Assembly: GCF_902635505.1 (NCBI RefSeq)
Contig: NC_045426.1
Coordinates: 563,295,818 to 563,359,817, forward strand
Origin: Sarcophilus harrisii
Taxonomy: Eukaryota > Chordata > Mammalia > Dasyuromorphia > Dasyuridae
Direction of reading: 5' to 3'
DNA length: 64,000 bases
Part shown: piece after piece, positions 33,916 through 44,024 of the stretch
How positions within the stretch are numbered: the first letter of the stretch is position 1
Layout of the letters: every line of letters starts with the position of its first letter
Program-made: the position numbers and the translations under genes
The notes under the pieces: model-generated
The model's database searches: none
Seen by the model: the letters and a program-made list of their open reading frames with translations, nothing else
Told to the model about the DNA's origin: nothing

Positions 33916-34166
33916 AGGGAAAGAAGGAAGAGAAGGAGGAAGAGGAGGAGGAGGAAGAGGGGAAGAGGAGGAGGAAGAGGGAGAAGAGGAAAGGAGAAAG
34001 GAGAGGGGAGAGGAAGGGGAGAAGGAGGAGGAGGAGGAGAAGAGGAAAAGAGGAGAGAAACAGGAGGAGATAAAAGAAGAGGAGGAAGAGGTGGAAGAAG
34101 AAAAGGGGGAGGGGAGGAGCAGGAGGAGGAATAAGAGGAGGAGGAAGAGGAGATGGAGGAGGAATA
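33916..34166. repeat. Polypurine (GGA/GAG) tract
   Basis: 145 uninterrupted purines (33916-34060), then about 105 more bases with only a few C or T. Units are GAGGAGGA, GGAAGA and GGGGAG. Predicted frames on either strand (poly-Ser/Pro or Glu/Arg) are composition artefacts. Confidence 0.95.
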
Positions 34167-34412
34167 ACATTTATATAGCACTTACAATATGCCAGGCACT
34201 GTGCTAAATACTTTAAAAATGTTTTATCTCATTTGATCTTTGCTATAGTCCTGGGAGATAGATGGTATTACTATCCCCATTTTACAGACAAGGAAACTGA
34301 AACAAATGGGTTCAATTACTTGCCCAGGGTCATACATCTAGTGTCTAAGGCTGAATTTGAAAGTTCTTCCTGGCTCCAGGTCCATCACTTTGTGCATTGT
34401 ATCACCACCTTG
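34163..34412 (-). repeat. MIR-like SINE, antisense
   Basis: A clear antisense copy: ATAACATTTATATAGCACTT, ATATGCCAGGCACTGTGCTA, TATCCCCATTTTACAGACAA, TGCCCAGGGTCATACATCTA and TCCTGGCTCCAGGTCCATC. Confidence 0.85.
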
Positions 34413-34740
34413 ACTACCATTTCCCCTCAGGCCCTGAAGGAGGCAACCTAGGTCCCTAAACTCAAGAGCCTTGGAAATAGCAATGCTTGCAGCGCAACAA
34501 TCCAGGAAGCAGCCCCTGTGGAGATGCAAGCTAGCCGCTACTCCTGTGGGTGCTCCAGCCACAGCTATTAAAGACGCAGAAAAAATTTTTTTTTGCCTTG
34601 GCACAGTCAGTTGTTTCAAAATCAGAAAGTGATGTAATTTTATCCATGGAAAGAACATTAGAAGAGATTTTTAACATCTGCTTTGCTGCTGTACCCGAAA
34701 AACCAGCAGGCTTTTCCATTTAACTTGCAGCTAAAACCTT
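34413..34740. other. Unassigned sequence with a coding-like stretch
   Basis: On the plus strand about 34530-34720 reads as acidic, helix-like peptide text (A-T-A-I-K-D-A-E-K-I, then after a T run A-L-A-Q-S-V-V-S-K-S-E-S-D-V, S-M-E-R-T-L-E-E-I-F-N) ending in a stop. I do not recognise a family. It may be a pseudogene scrap or chance. A 106-residue minus-strand frame overlaps it with no better support. Confidence 0.3.
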
Positions 34741-34960
34741 CCATGTATGTCCACCCCAATACAATGTGAGCTTTTTGAGAGTAAAGACTTTTATTTTGCC
34801 TTTTGTACCAATATAACCCAATAAACATTTATTATGTATCTACTCTGTGTATACTATGCTAAATGCTAGGAATACAATTTTTTTAAAATAGTCCCTGCCT
34901 TCAAGTTTACAATCTGTGAGGGGAGACAATACACAAAAGGGGGCAGCAAAGAGAGAATAG
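34741..34960. mobile_element. Two L2 3' ends in opposite orientation
   Basis: 34744-34812 is a sense L2 end (ATGTGAGCTTTTTGAGAGTA, AAGACTTTTATTTTGCCTTT). 34813-34960 is an antisense L2 end (AATAAACATTTATTATGTAT, CTATGCTAAATGCTAGGAAT, AGTCCCTGCCTTCAAGTTTA, GAGGGGAGACAATACACAAA). Confidence 0.7.
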
Positions 34961-35259
34961 TGACTACAGGATACCACAGTGGGGATTGGGGGATATTATG
35001 GAAACCTGTTACAGAGTTACATGAGGCACCAAATTTCATGGAGGGAAAAAAACCAAGAAAAGCAACAGTTGCAGAGTAGAGTTAGTCCAAAAAGTCCAGT
35101 TTCTGCCCTCTCTAAAGGAAAGCTTTGGGAGGAGTTTTGTATTCTATCCTCTAGCCCTTTAATCAGATGAGAGAGGAGTCTGGAGTGATATCAGTCAAGT
35201 CTTGAATTAACAGCATGGTGGTGAGTTTGGAAGTGATGACTTTATCCTAGGAAGGGCAT
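34961..35259. other. Unassigned sequence
   Basis: Possibly a continuation of the antisense L2, but I cannot align it. Confidence 0.3.
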
Positions 35260-35322
35260 CTTATATTCCAGTGCTCTATACGTAGTAAGCCCCTAATAAA
35301 TGCTTTGTTCATTCATTCAATA
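35260..35322 (+). mobile_element. L2 3' terminus
   Basis: CCAGTGCTCTATACGTAGTA and CCCCTAATAAATGCTTTGTT with a TTCATTCATTC end match an L2 terminus. Confidence 0.6.
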
Positions 35323-35460
35323 GAATAGATAATTGAGAGCTAATTATATTTCACTTAACTGTCAGGCACATTGAAAGAGATTTTTAAATATTAGCCAATT
35401 AGCCAAAACCTCTGTGTTTCTGTTCCCCTATTCAAACCACCTAATAAAATAGGTCAGTGA

Positions 35461-35757
35461 AGGGGCATAGTTAATAGAGAGCCAGGCCTAGAGTCAGGAA
35501 GATTTATCTTGCTGAGTTCAAATCAGGACATTTACTAGCTATAGAGTATATACTACATAGAAAGATAGCTATAGAGAGATATATAGATATATTCATCTAT
35601 GGATATATGTGTATATATGTATACATTTATATACTAATTTAAGTCAACTAACCCATCTGCCTCAGTTTCTTCATCTGCAAAATGAAGTGAAGAATGAAAT
35701 AGCAAACTATTCCAGTATTTTTTGCCAAGAAAACCTCAAAAGGAACTGAACAACAAC
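35461..35757 (+). repeat. Mar1-type SINE with an internal AT-rich insertion
   Basis: Head and body GAGCCAGGCCTAGAGTCAGG, TGCTGAGTTCAAATCAGGAC. Then about 90 bases of TATA/GATA-rich sequence (35545-35635) replace the 'GTGTGACCCTGGGCAAG' segment. The tail ATCTGCCTCAGTTTCTTCAT, CAGTATTTTTTGCCAAGAAA and GAACTGAACAACAACA follows. Confidence 0.8.
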
Positions 35758-36851
35758 ACTCAGCTCACAAAAGGTATTAATCAAATCTTGAATATTGTTT
35801 GAGAAATGTCCACAGACTCAGAATCTCATAGTAAAGGGTAGTTAGATGGAACAGTTGATAGAACATTTATTAAGCACCTACTATATGCCAGGCACTATAC
35901 TAAGGACTGGGGATACAAAAATAAGTCAAAAAAAGCTCCTTCTCTTTGAACACAAGTACAGGATTTTATATTAGATCCTGGAGATTATAGGGAGCCAGTG
36001 ATGTTTATGGAGGAAGGAGTTGACATAGCCCTGTGCTTTAGGAAAATCACTTTGACAGTAAAATGGAGGATGAAGTGGAGTGGAGATTTGCTTGTAGCAG
36101 GTAAAACCAGCAGGTTATTACAATAATACAGGCATGAGGAGATGAGGGCCTGAATCAAGGTGGTAGCAGTATCAGAGAAGTGGAGTATATGCAAGCAATG
36201 CTATAAAGATGAAATCAATAGGTCTCGGCAACCAATTAGATATTATGAGATAGTAAAGTGCAGAAAATACAGTTAGGTCATCGGGCTGGTGGTGGTACCT
36301 TTTATAACAGGGAAGTTTGGAAGAGGGAGAGTTCTGGGCAAAATATAAGTTCATTTGGGACATGTTGACTTTAAGATGTCTAATAGACATCTAACGTATG
36401 AGAGTTGAGGTCGATAGATAGGTTAGGAAAAGAGAGGTAGATTTGAGAACCATCATCATAGAGAAGATAACTAAAACCATAAGAGCTGATGAAATCACCA
36501 AGTAAAATAGTATAAAGGGAGAAGAGAAGAGGATTCAGGACAGAGTCCTGTGGAATACCTATTATTAGATGATTATCCAACAAAGGAATCTGGGGGACAG
36601 TCAGATAGATGGGAGGAGAACCAGTAGAAAGTAATATCCCAAAAACCTAGAGAGAAGAGAATATCAAGAGGAAGAAGGTGATCTACAATGCTAAAGGTTA
36701 TAGAGAAGTCAAGAAGAATGGGGAATGAGAAAAGGCCATTATATTTGAAAATAAAAAGGTTATTAATAATTTTGTAAAGAGGAATGATGAGGTAGGAAGC
36801 CAGATTGTAGAGAATGAATTAAGAAGAGAGAGGGGAGAAAGTAGAAGTACC

Positions 36852-36998
36852 TTTTTTTTTCCCTGAGGCAATTGGGGTTAAGTGACTTGCCCAGGGTCAC
36901 ATAGCTAGGAAGTGTTAAGTGTCTGAGATATGATTTGAACTCAGGTCCTCCTGACTTCAGGGGTAGTGCTCTAACCAGTGCATCACCTACCTGCCCCA
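36852..36998 (-). repeat. Short WSINE1-like SINE with target duplication
   Basis: An antisense copy with a T8 tail complement, then CCCTGAGGCAATTGGGGTTA, AGTGACTTGCCCAGGGTCAC, ATAGCTAGGAAGTGTTAAGT and TTGAACTCAGGTCCTCCTGA, ending CACCTACCTGCCCC. The perfect 14-bp target duplication AAAGTAGAAGTACC (36838-36851 and 36999-37012) and low divergence indicate a comparatively recent insertion. Confidence 0.93.
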
Positions 36999-37218
36999 AA
37001 AGTAGAAGTACCTAATACAGATATCTTCTCAAGAATGAAGAAAGAAGGAGAGATATGGCATGATAGTTATGAGGAATGGATGGATTAAGTGAGGGATTTT
37101 GGAGGATGGGGACACAAAGGCATGTTTGCAAACAATAAAGAGGCAGCCAGTAAACAGAGAGGTTTAAGATATGTGAGAGAATAGAATGATAGAGAAGGCA
37201 CTTTTTTGGAGAAGATTG

Positions 37219-38084
37219 TACATGTGTGTCTTTTTTCCCTTTTTATGATCTCTTTGGGATACAAACCTAGTAGTGAGATTGCTAGAACAAAGGTTATGCA
37301 CAGTTTGATAGTCCTTTGGGCATAGTTCCAAATAAAATAATTACATCAGTTCACAACTTCACCAACAATTATAGTCCCAGTTTTCCCTCCAATATTTACC
37401 ATTACCTTTTCCTGTCATTTTAGCAAATCTGAGAGGTGTATAGTAGCATCTCAGAGTTGTCTTAATTTGCATTTCTTTGATCAATAGTGATTTAAAGCAT
37501 TTTTCATATGACTAGAAATGGTTTAAATTTCAACTAAAACTTGTCTGTTCATATCCTTTGACTATTTATCAATTGGAGAATGACTTGCATTCTTATAAAT
37601 TTTTATAAAGTCTTATAAATTCTTTATTTTAGAAATAAGGCCTTTATCAGAACTCTTGGATGTAAAAAAAAAAAAAAAAATTCCCCATTTTCAGCTTCCC
37701 TTCTAATCTTGGTTGCATTGGTTTTGGTACAAAACCTTTTTAATTTAATAAAATCAGAAATATTCATTTTGCATTTCATAATGTTCTCTAATGTTCTAAT
37801 GTTCATAATGTTCTTTGGCCATAAATTCCTTCCTTCGCCCAATTTGCTTATAGTATCATCCTTTATGTCTAAATCATGAACTCATTTTGACCTTATCTTG
37901 GTATGAGGTGTTGGGTGTTGGTCCATGCCTAATTTCTATCATACTATTTTCTGATTCCCCAGCAATTTTTATCAAATAGTGAGTTCTTATCCTATGAGCT
38001 GGAGTCTTTGGATTTATCAAACACTATATTTACTATTGTGTCTTGTGAACCTAACCTATTCCACTCATCAACTAATCTACTTTC
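37219..38084 (-). mobile_element. L1 ORF2 fragment with target duplication but no tail
   Basis: An antisense L1 ORF2 C-terminal region: TATGATCTCTTTGGGATACA, CAAAGGTTATGCACAGTTTG, TTAATTTGCATTTCTTTGAT, CATATGACTAGAAATGG, CATATCCTTTGACTATTTAT and AACCTAACCTATTCCACTCA. It lacks the 3' UTR and A-tail, yet is bounded by a perfect 13-bp repeat TTGGAGAAGATTG (37206-37218 and 38085-38097) that interrupts the L2. An A17 run (T/A slippage) and short duplicated ATAATGTTCT units mark later decay. Confidence 0.85.
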
Positions 38085-38327
38085 TTGGAGAAGATTGGAT
38101 TAAATAGGACCACTTATGAATGTAGAGGGGTTAGCCTTGGCAAGGAGAAGGCCACCTCTCTGTGTGAGACAGGGGTAAAGGAAGAGATAGTGGAAGAAAG
38201 AGTACATGATATGAGGTGAAGAAGAAAGTAGAAAATACTCTTGAAGAATATCCTCGATTTTTCGATAAAATATGAGTCAAGGTTATGAAATGAGAGGAAG
38301 GGGAGGCACTGAAGGAAGAGAGAGAAG

Positions 38328-38575
38328 AAATAAGCATTCATTAAGTGTCTACAATGTACCAGGATCTGTGCTAAGGGATTTACAGTATCATTTCATTTGT
38401 TCTTTACAATAGTTCTGATGTAGGTACTATTGTTTCATTCCCATTTTACAGTTGGTAAAACTGAGATTAAGGAACTTGTTGAAAGTCATGCAGCTAATCA
38501 GTGTCTACAGTTAGATTTGAACTCAGGTTTTCTTGACTCTGGGTCTACTGCTCCAGTGAGCCACCTAGCTGCTTC
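38328..38575 (-). repeat. MIR-like SINE, antisense, inside L2
   Basis: AATAAGCATTCATTAAGTGT, CAATGTACCAGGATCTGTGC, TTCCCATTTTACAGTTGGTA, AGTCATGCAGCTAATCAGTG, GATTTGAACTCAGGTTTTC and GAGCCACCTAGCTGCTTCTA. Confidence 0.85.
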
Positions 38576-39680
38576 TAGAGTTTTGAGGAAAGATGAAAGG
38601 GGTTAGAAAAGCTGGTGTGGTAAGTAGAATAGTGAGTTAAAGAGTTGTTGAAGTATTGCCTTGTAGCAGTGAGAGCCCAGATGAGGTTCTTAAATTTAAA
38701 TCTGCAGTGTATCTAGTCAGCTTAGTTTCATGATTTTCTCTAGTTTCATTCATCAGCACATAAATTCAAATAAGGATATCAGATGTTGGGGATGGTGATC
38801 TAAGGCTCAAGCTTAGCAGGAAATAATTAGGGACATGATTACAAGAGAAGGCACTCAAAAGACAAAGACAGTGTCGAACTGAACTGGTTTACCAAGGAGT
38901 CAAGATGGCAAAAAGAAGAAAGGGTGGTGAGTTCAAGGGATATGGCTTGGGAGAGAATTGAGGAATTGAGAAATTGGAAATCTTAATGTGGAGAAGAATT
39001 GGGTTTGGTATTAAAAGACAGAGGAAGAAGTGGAAAGCCAATAAATTGTGATCACAGAGAATTTCAGAGTTCTTGAATATGGAAATAGTATATTTGTGGG
39101 TGATAGCAAGATCAAAGGTATGATCATCTTGGAATGTAGTTGCAATGGGATGAAGGATGAGTTAAGATGAAGGTAGGGTGTTTGAGAAAATATCAGAATG
39201 TATGCTAAAGTACCCTACTACTTGGGAAAGAGAAAAAAAGATTATGAGCTAGGTAGTAAACTTACTGAGGGAAAGAGGGAAACATCTGGGAGATCTATAG
39301 ACATTTACCAGAACTCTGGGTAGTAGATATGGATTAATGAACCTCAAAGGAGGAAAGCCTTAATGAATAGAAGTGGCAATAGGGATCTTGGAGTATTCCA
39401 ACACCCGCATCTTGACCAATCATTCAGGGGGAAATCAATAAAAAATAGTACTAGAAAGGATAGCTAGGGAGGCAAGAAGGAAGCAGAGTCCAGAAAGTCA
39501 GAAATTGATAGAAGTGGGAAAAAAAGAAAATGTTAAAGTAAAAGCAAGTCTGTTTATGGATGAGATACTCAGAGTGCCCAAGTGAAAGGAATAGATAGTT
39601 TTAGGGTAGGACTTTAGTGGAAAGGGTTGAGAGAAAGTGAATAAGGAATCTGGCAGTAGGGTACAAAAATGCATTTGGGT

Positions 39681-40129
39681 GATGACTTTTGGGGTTAAAA
39701 ATCATTGGGTTGGGTAAGGCATCACTGAGGAAAGTTTTTTAATCATTAAAGTAAAATTTAAAAAGTTTTCATTGTTAATAGTGTTTTGATCTCAGAGTGA
39801 AAACCTTTCAAAGCTTTGAGCAGTTCAGAGGAAAAACTTGGAATCTAAGGGATGGTGCCATGTTCCTTCTCCCAATTTAGGAGATCAGGCTGGAAAATCT
39901 GATGGAATGTCACCTTCCCCCCTAACTTCAGTGGTGAGGGACAGGTATGGTATAATGACATTTTTCCTCTTCCTACAAGAGGCTAGAGGCTAGGCAAGAG
40001 AATATCAAGAAAGGCACCCTCTTATCCTTTTCCTGAGGTAGACTCGAGACTAAGTAGGAAAATTGTGAAGTCAGGAAGAAAATACATGGTAGAATACCCT
40101 AGTCTTCTTTTCCAAGTAAGAATGGAGAT
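39681..40129. other. Unassigned sequence
   Basis: Nothing recognised. The left part might still be L2. Confidence 0.3.
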
Positions 40130-40340
40130 GTGGTAACTCTTAACAGAATTGGTGAAATGGAAGCCATTGGATTTGCATTCAGGAAGATCTGAGTTCATGC
40201 CTTGCTTCAGATAGTAATTAAATTCATGAGTCCCTAGACAAGTCCCATAGCTTCATTTTCTTCACCTATAAAATGAGGAGTTTTAAGAGCAGTTAATGGT
40301 CTCTAAGGTCCCTTTCAGCTAAAATACTAGATTCAATGAA
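40130..40340 (+). repeat. MIR/THER1-like SINE
   Basis: GCCATTGGATTTGCATTCAG, GAAGATCTGAGTTCATGCCT, TTTCTTCACCTATAAAATGA, then an L3-like tail AATGGTCTCTAAGGTCCCTT. Confidence 0.7.
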
Positions 40341-40627
40341 AGAACCTTAGATGTTATCGAATCAAACCTGAGCAAGTTTATTATTTATTATCTACAGCAT
40401 CCTTATCAATCTTTGTTGGTATTTTAAGATGGGGAGAGAAAGGAAGATTAAAAGGGAAGAGGGCCCAGAAGGCAATTATATATTTACTCAATGGTTTAAT
40501 TTTCCACATTTCCCAAAGAGAGCTAGGAGTGTAGGGCCTTTGCCCACCAACTCTACTCCACAACTCCTGGGCAAAAAACTCCACCTAAATATCTGAAATA
40601 ATGGGGAATTTGGTCAAGCCTCTTCCT
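40341..40627. other. Unassigned sequence
   Basis: Nothing recognised. A 67-residue minus-strand frame has no motif. Confidence 0.35.
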
Positions 40628-40867
40628 GGGGCTACTAGATGGTGCAGTGGTTAAAGTGCTGCACATGGAGTAAGGATGACATCTTCCTGAGTTCAGATCT
40701 GGCCTCAGACATTTAACTAGTTATGACTCTGGGAAAGTCTCTTAATCCACTTCCCTATCTGTAAAAATGAGCTGGAGAAGGATCTAAGGATCTAAAACAC
40801 TCCAGTTTCTTTGCCAAGAAAATCTCAAACGAGGACACAAAGAATCAAACACAACTGAAGAACAAAA
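40628..40867 (+). repeat. Mar1-type SINE
   Basis: GGGCTACTAGATGGTGCAGT, GGTTAAAGTGCTGCACATGG, TTCCTGAGTTCAGATCTGGC, CCCTATCTGTAAAAATGAGC, AGTTTCTTTGCCAAGAAAAT and ACACAACTGAAGAACAAAA. A short tandem GGATCTAA duplication sits in the tail. Confidence 0.85.
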
Positions 40868-41454
40868 TCCCTCCCTGCACACTATATTCCTATCCCTAAA
40901 AGGACAGAAAATTCCCTTTGTGGTAGCAACAATCATCTTGGTCTTGTTTTTCCCTGAAAAGCAAAGAAGCATCCCTGCAACTTGATTGAACCAGGGAACT
41001 AAGTCTCAAACATTTGACTCAATTCCCAAGTCATCGAAGACATAAAAGGACCAAAATGGAGGAGCTATTTAGATTAGATTAAGTGGCACAGCTATCTCTC
41101 CCAGTATAACCTAAAAAATAGGTGAAATGGCAATTAAATGGTAGGGGAGGAGGAGAAGGAGAGACACTCTGTTTATCTGAAAAACTGCTGGATTCTTTCC
41201 ATAATAGCTATTTTAATTAAATATCTACATGATCCATGAGTATCTCATTTCATTGTAGGTCTCAGTTAGGACCACTATGAATCAAGTCTAGCCCACAACA
41301 CCTCACCCACAGTGTTAACTCTGAATCTTAACTAGAGTTCCTCTAGGAAGGAACAGGAGGTAGAAAGTTAGCCTGGCTGGTACTTTTGTTTCTCTACAGC
41401 ACTGCCTTAAGTTGATTTTTTTTTAATCTTAAATTTTTTGGACCTGGACCCATG
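40868..41454. other. Unassigned sequence
   Basis: No gene or named repeat seen. Confidence 0.35.
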
Positions 41455-41672
41455 AAATGTATGGTTAGCAAGCCTAACTTCATCAGAAAGACCCATATTC
41501 ACACCCTACTTCCAACATAACTAGTAGCTTGATGGCTATAGGTGAGTTACTCAATGCTCCAAACAACCTTCTAAGACCCATGGCAGACTGGGAGCTGATC
41601 TGCCTTGGGAGAGGATCTTTCTCCAATAAAAGTTCCTTATATCAATTAAATCATAGATAATTCATTCTTTGT
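41455..41672 (+). repeat. MIR/THER-like marsupial SINE
   Basis: CATCAGAAAGACCCATATTC, GGTGAGTTACTCAATGCTCC, CAAACAACCTTCTAAGACCC, then the tail GGGAGAGGATCTTTCTCCAA and ATATCAATTAAATCATAGAT. Same type as at 1.6 kb. Confidence 0.6.
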
Positions 41673-41768
41673 AAAATAATAATATTAGCTACATCTCACA
41701 AAAATCATGTGTCTTATAAGCATATCCCAAAGGTAAATAATGTACTCAATGATAAATAATAGATAACA

Positions 41769-41912
41769 TGGGGGCAGGTAGGTGACTCAGTGCATATAGC
41801 ACCATACCTGGAGTCAGGAGGACCTGGATTCAAATACAGCCTCAGATATTTAATGTGTGTTCCAAGACAAGTTGCTTCACCCTGATTGCCTCCCTCCCCC
41901 CCAAAAAATAGT
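41769..41912 (+). repeat. Short WSINE1-like SINE with target duplication
   Basis: GGGGGCAGGTAGGTGACTCA, CTGGAGTCAGGAGGACCTGG, ATTCAAATACAGCCTCAGAT and ACCCTGATTGCCTCCCTCCC, then an A-rich end. A perfect 11-bp target duplication AATAGATAACA lies at 41758-41768 and 41913-41923. One of the youngest SINEs in the window. Confidence 0.92.
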
Positions 41913-41923
41913 AATAGATAACA

Positions 41924-42317
41924 AAAATCTCATAGAAAGTCACAGAGTCATATAAATCATAAATAGTTAAACCTCTTCTTCCCTGGGTCCTAAAATCTAG
42001 CTTCATCATTCAATTAAACATGTTGGTAATTGGTACAATTGTGAAAGAAGTTTCCTTCTGATTTGATAAAAATGTCTTGGTTTAATACATTTGCCCAAGT
42101 GCTTAGATTCTGTGGTAATAAACAAAATGGAAACACAACTAACTTAGTGATCTGACAAGAGCTGAGTTTAGTAGTAGCTAGGTATTTTTTCAATAAGAGT
42201 TTAATAAATAGGGCATTGCCAAAGTTTCCATATCCAACTGAGATATAGTTTCATTTTTAATTTGTTCAGAAAATCTTTTGATTCTTTTTCATCTTCAGTA
42301 TTCATTCAGGTATGTGC
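41924..42317. other. Unassigned sequence
   Basis: Nothing recognised. Confidence 0.35.
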
Positions 42318-42580
42318 AACTAGGCAACACATCATACTGGATAGAATGCCAGACCTAGAGTCAGGGGGACTCATCTTCCATAATTCAAATATAGCCTTAG
42401 ATATATACTGTAGTGACTCTGGGCAAGTCACTTAACACTGTTTGCCTCCGTTTTTTATGAGTAAAATGAACTAGAGAAGGAAATGGCAAACCACTCTAGT
42501 CTCTCTGCCAAAACAAAACAAAACAAAACAAAACCCAAGTGGGATCATAAAGAGTCATAAAGCTGAATAACAACAACAAC
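42318..42580 (+). repeat. Mar1-type SINE with an (AAAAC)n expansion
   Basis: GTGCAACTAGGCAACACATC, AGACCTAGAGTCAGGGGGAC, GTGACTCTGGGCAAGTCACT, GAGAAGGAAATGGCAAACCA, then AAAACAAAACAAAACAAAAC replacing 'CAAGAAAACCCCAAA', and CATAAAGAGTCATAAAGCTG with AATAACAACAACAAC. Confidence 0.88.
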
Positions 42581-42764
42581 AGAAGGTTATACTAGAAAAT
42601 GATTAGTTCCATACATACAAAGTTTTTCTTCAAAGCTATCATGTTGTTCATGTCAAATACTAACACAGTAGGAGACTCAACAACATTCATTCAGACATCA
42701 AGACAAAACGTCATGGGTGATCTCCCTTTACCAAGTCATCCAGCCTAGCCTCAAAAGTCAAGGA

Positions 42765-42960
42765 GGAAAAATTGTGTTTGAGTGCTGCTCCTGACAGATA
42801 CTCGTGTGTGTGACCTTGGCCATGTTACTTAAGTCTCTTTACCCTCAGGAAATTCTCTATGACTCTCATGACAGACAAATTAGAGATCTTGGATCTGTGA
42901 AGGGAATTTCCACCCTGATGAAATAAGTGGTTTGTGATAAAAGAAAAAAAAAAAAAAAAA
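42765..42960 (+). repeat. MIR/THER-like SINE with an A-run
   Basis: GTGTTTGAGTGCTGCTCCTG, GTGTGACCTTGGCCATGTTA, CTTTACCCTCAGGAAATTCT, then GGGAATTTCCACCCTGATGA and an A19 run at about 42943-42961. Confidence 0.6.
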
Positions 42961-42989
42961 AGAACAGGTACAATCTAACAATGTCATTA

Positions 42990-43125
42990 TTTATGTGCAC
43001 TGAAGCAAGTTTTTAACCTCCAGTGCCCCAGATATAATATACTCTATGATAATAAGTTGCTGAACTGTTGTTGACCTGAATTAGTGTAGGGAATTTCCTA
43101 TACCAAAGGAAATCACAGGTGGGAA
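42990..43125 (+). repeat. MIR/THER-like SINE 3' part
   Basis: TTTTTAACCTCCAGTGCCCC, AGATATAATATACTCTATGA, GTGTAGGGAATTTCCTATAC and CAAAGGAAATCACAGGTGGG. Confidence 0.65.
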
Positions 43126-43829
43126 CCAAAACCATAATGACAATAATAATTAATCATTATCTCATTATGATGGTCTTTTAATTTGTAGGGAGTATTGTGA
43201 TTGTGGGAAAAGGACAAATATAGCTAGCTCCCTCAATTCTATCTGGAAATTTTCAGTCTTACCCCCCCAGATAGATCCATATGACATCCAGGGACAGGTT
43301 TGAAAATAATTTCTTCACTCCAGCTCCGTCTTTTTTGCATTTTTCTAAATGGACTCTACAGGAATAACTTGGAAAGAAAACTAAGTGGTATCCCCAGTGC
43401 AATAACAGGAATCACGTGATGTTTTAAATAATATCCCAAATAACAGCAGCAAAAAGAATTCAAAAAATTAGATTTCAAAATGCCTGAGGACTTCTTTAGC
43501 TAGCTCATTCAAGTACTCTGCTTAGAGTTCTCATCACAAAAGAGCTAAATGTGATACCTAAGACTAGATAAAAGCACTGGCAGACCCTTCTCTCTATGGG
43601 GTAAGAGACTGCAGAGAAGCCAAAACAAGCAGCAGGTGCAATACCCTTAGAGAGGAAGATTAATAAAAATGAAGACATCCAATGGAAAGGAGCTAAGGAA
43701 AGCACCCTACAACATAATAGAGAGAAAAGAAAAGCAAATCCCAGCTCAGTGGAAAAAACAATTGACTCAGTGATGTGTAGCATTGGTGGGATGAGTTATA
43801 TCTGTCATATCTGTCCCATGTGTTCCCTA
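43126..43829. other. Unassigned sequence
   Basis: No repeat I can name. The 92-residue minus-strand frame at 43505-43783 has a hydrophobic stretch, but no start context, family resemblance or conservation argument that I can offer, so it is not called. Confidence 0.4.
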
Positions 43830-44024
43830 TGGTGATTCTCAAAATATAATCTAGGGTGCCCCTGAGGATTCTGGAACAAGATCAAAACTCTTTTCAGTAC
43901 TAGATCATTTATATTTTCAGTATGGTAAGTATTAATAGCTATAACCCACATAAACAAAACTCATTGGAGGGGGGAATCCTCAAGAATTAAAGGGTACTGA
44001 GATCAAAAAGTTTGAGAAACACTG
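43830..44024. mobile_element. hAT MITE, MER5/Charlie-like
   Basis: About 195 bases with inverted termini TGGTGATTCTCAAA and TTTGAGAAACACTG (11 of 14 match after complementing). Inside are AGGGTGCCCCTGAGGATTCT, ATCAAAACTCTTTTCAGTAC and GGGTACTGAGATCAAAAAGT, like the 'ggacccctgggggtcc ... aggtcaaaact' text of Charlie-derived MITEs. The 8-bp flanks do not match cleanly, so it is old. Confidence 0.7.

Larger units (their letters stand above)
35862..39680 (-). mobile_element. Long L2 LINE, antisense, with three insertions
   Basis: The 3' terminus is at the left (CATTTATTAAGCACCTACTA, TATGCCAGGCACTATACTAA). Rightward the minus strand reads L2 ORF: T-A-T-T-L-I-Q-A-L-I-S-S-C-L-Y-Y-C-N near 36050-36160, and the reverse-transcriptase block [17 protein letters not shown] near 36500-36555. 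A degraded catalytic site [12 protein letters not shown] (normally L-Y-A-D-D-S-Q) lies near 36430-36470. Upstream ORF text continues past 38.6 kb (TAGTGAGTTAAAGAGTTGTT; TCATGATTTTCTCTAGTTTC). The limit at about 39680 is a judgement. Later insertions: a SINE (36852-36998), an L1 piece (37219-38084) and a MIR (38328-38575). An unusually long L2 relic, with frames broken throughout. Confidence 0.75.

Noticed and set aside
33835-34207. Ser/Pro-rich and Glu/Arg-rich frames of about 100 residues
   Set aside because: Translation of a polypurine tract on either strand.
43505-43783. 92-residue frame with a hydrophobic stretch as a small membrane protein
   Set aside because: T-rich antisense sequence readily gives Leu/Phe runs. 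Nothing else supports it.
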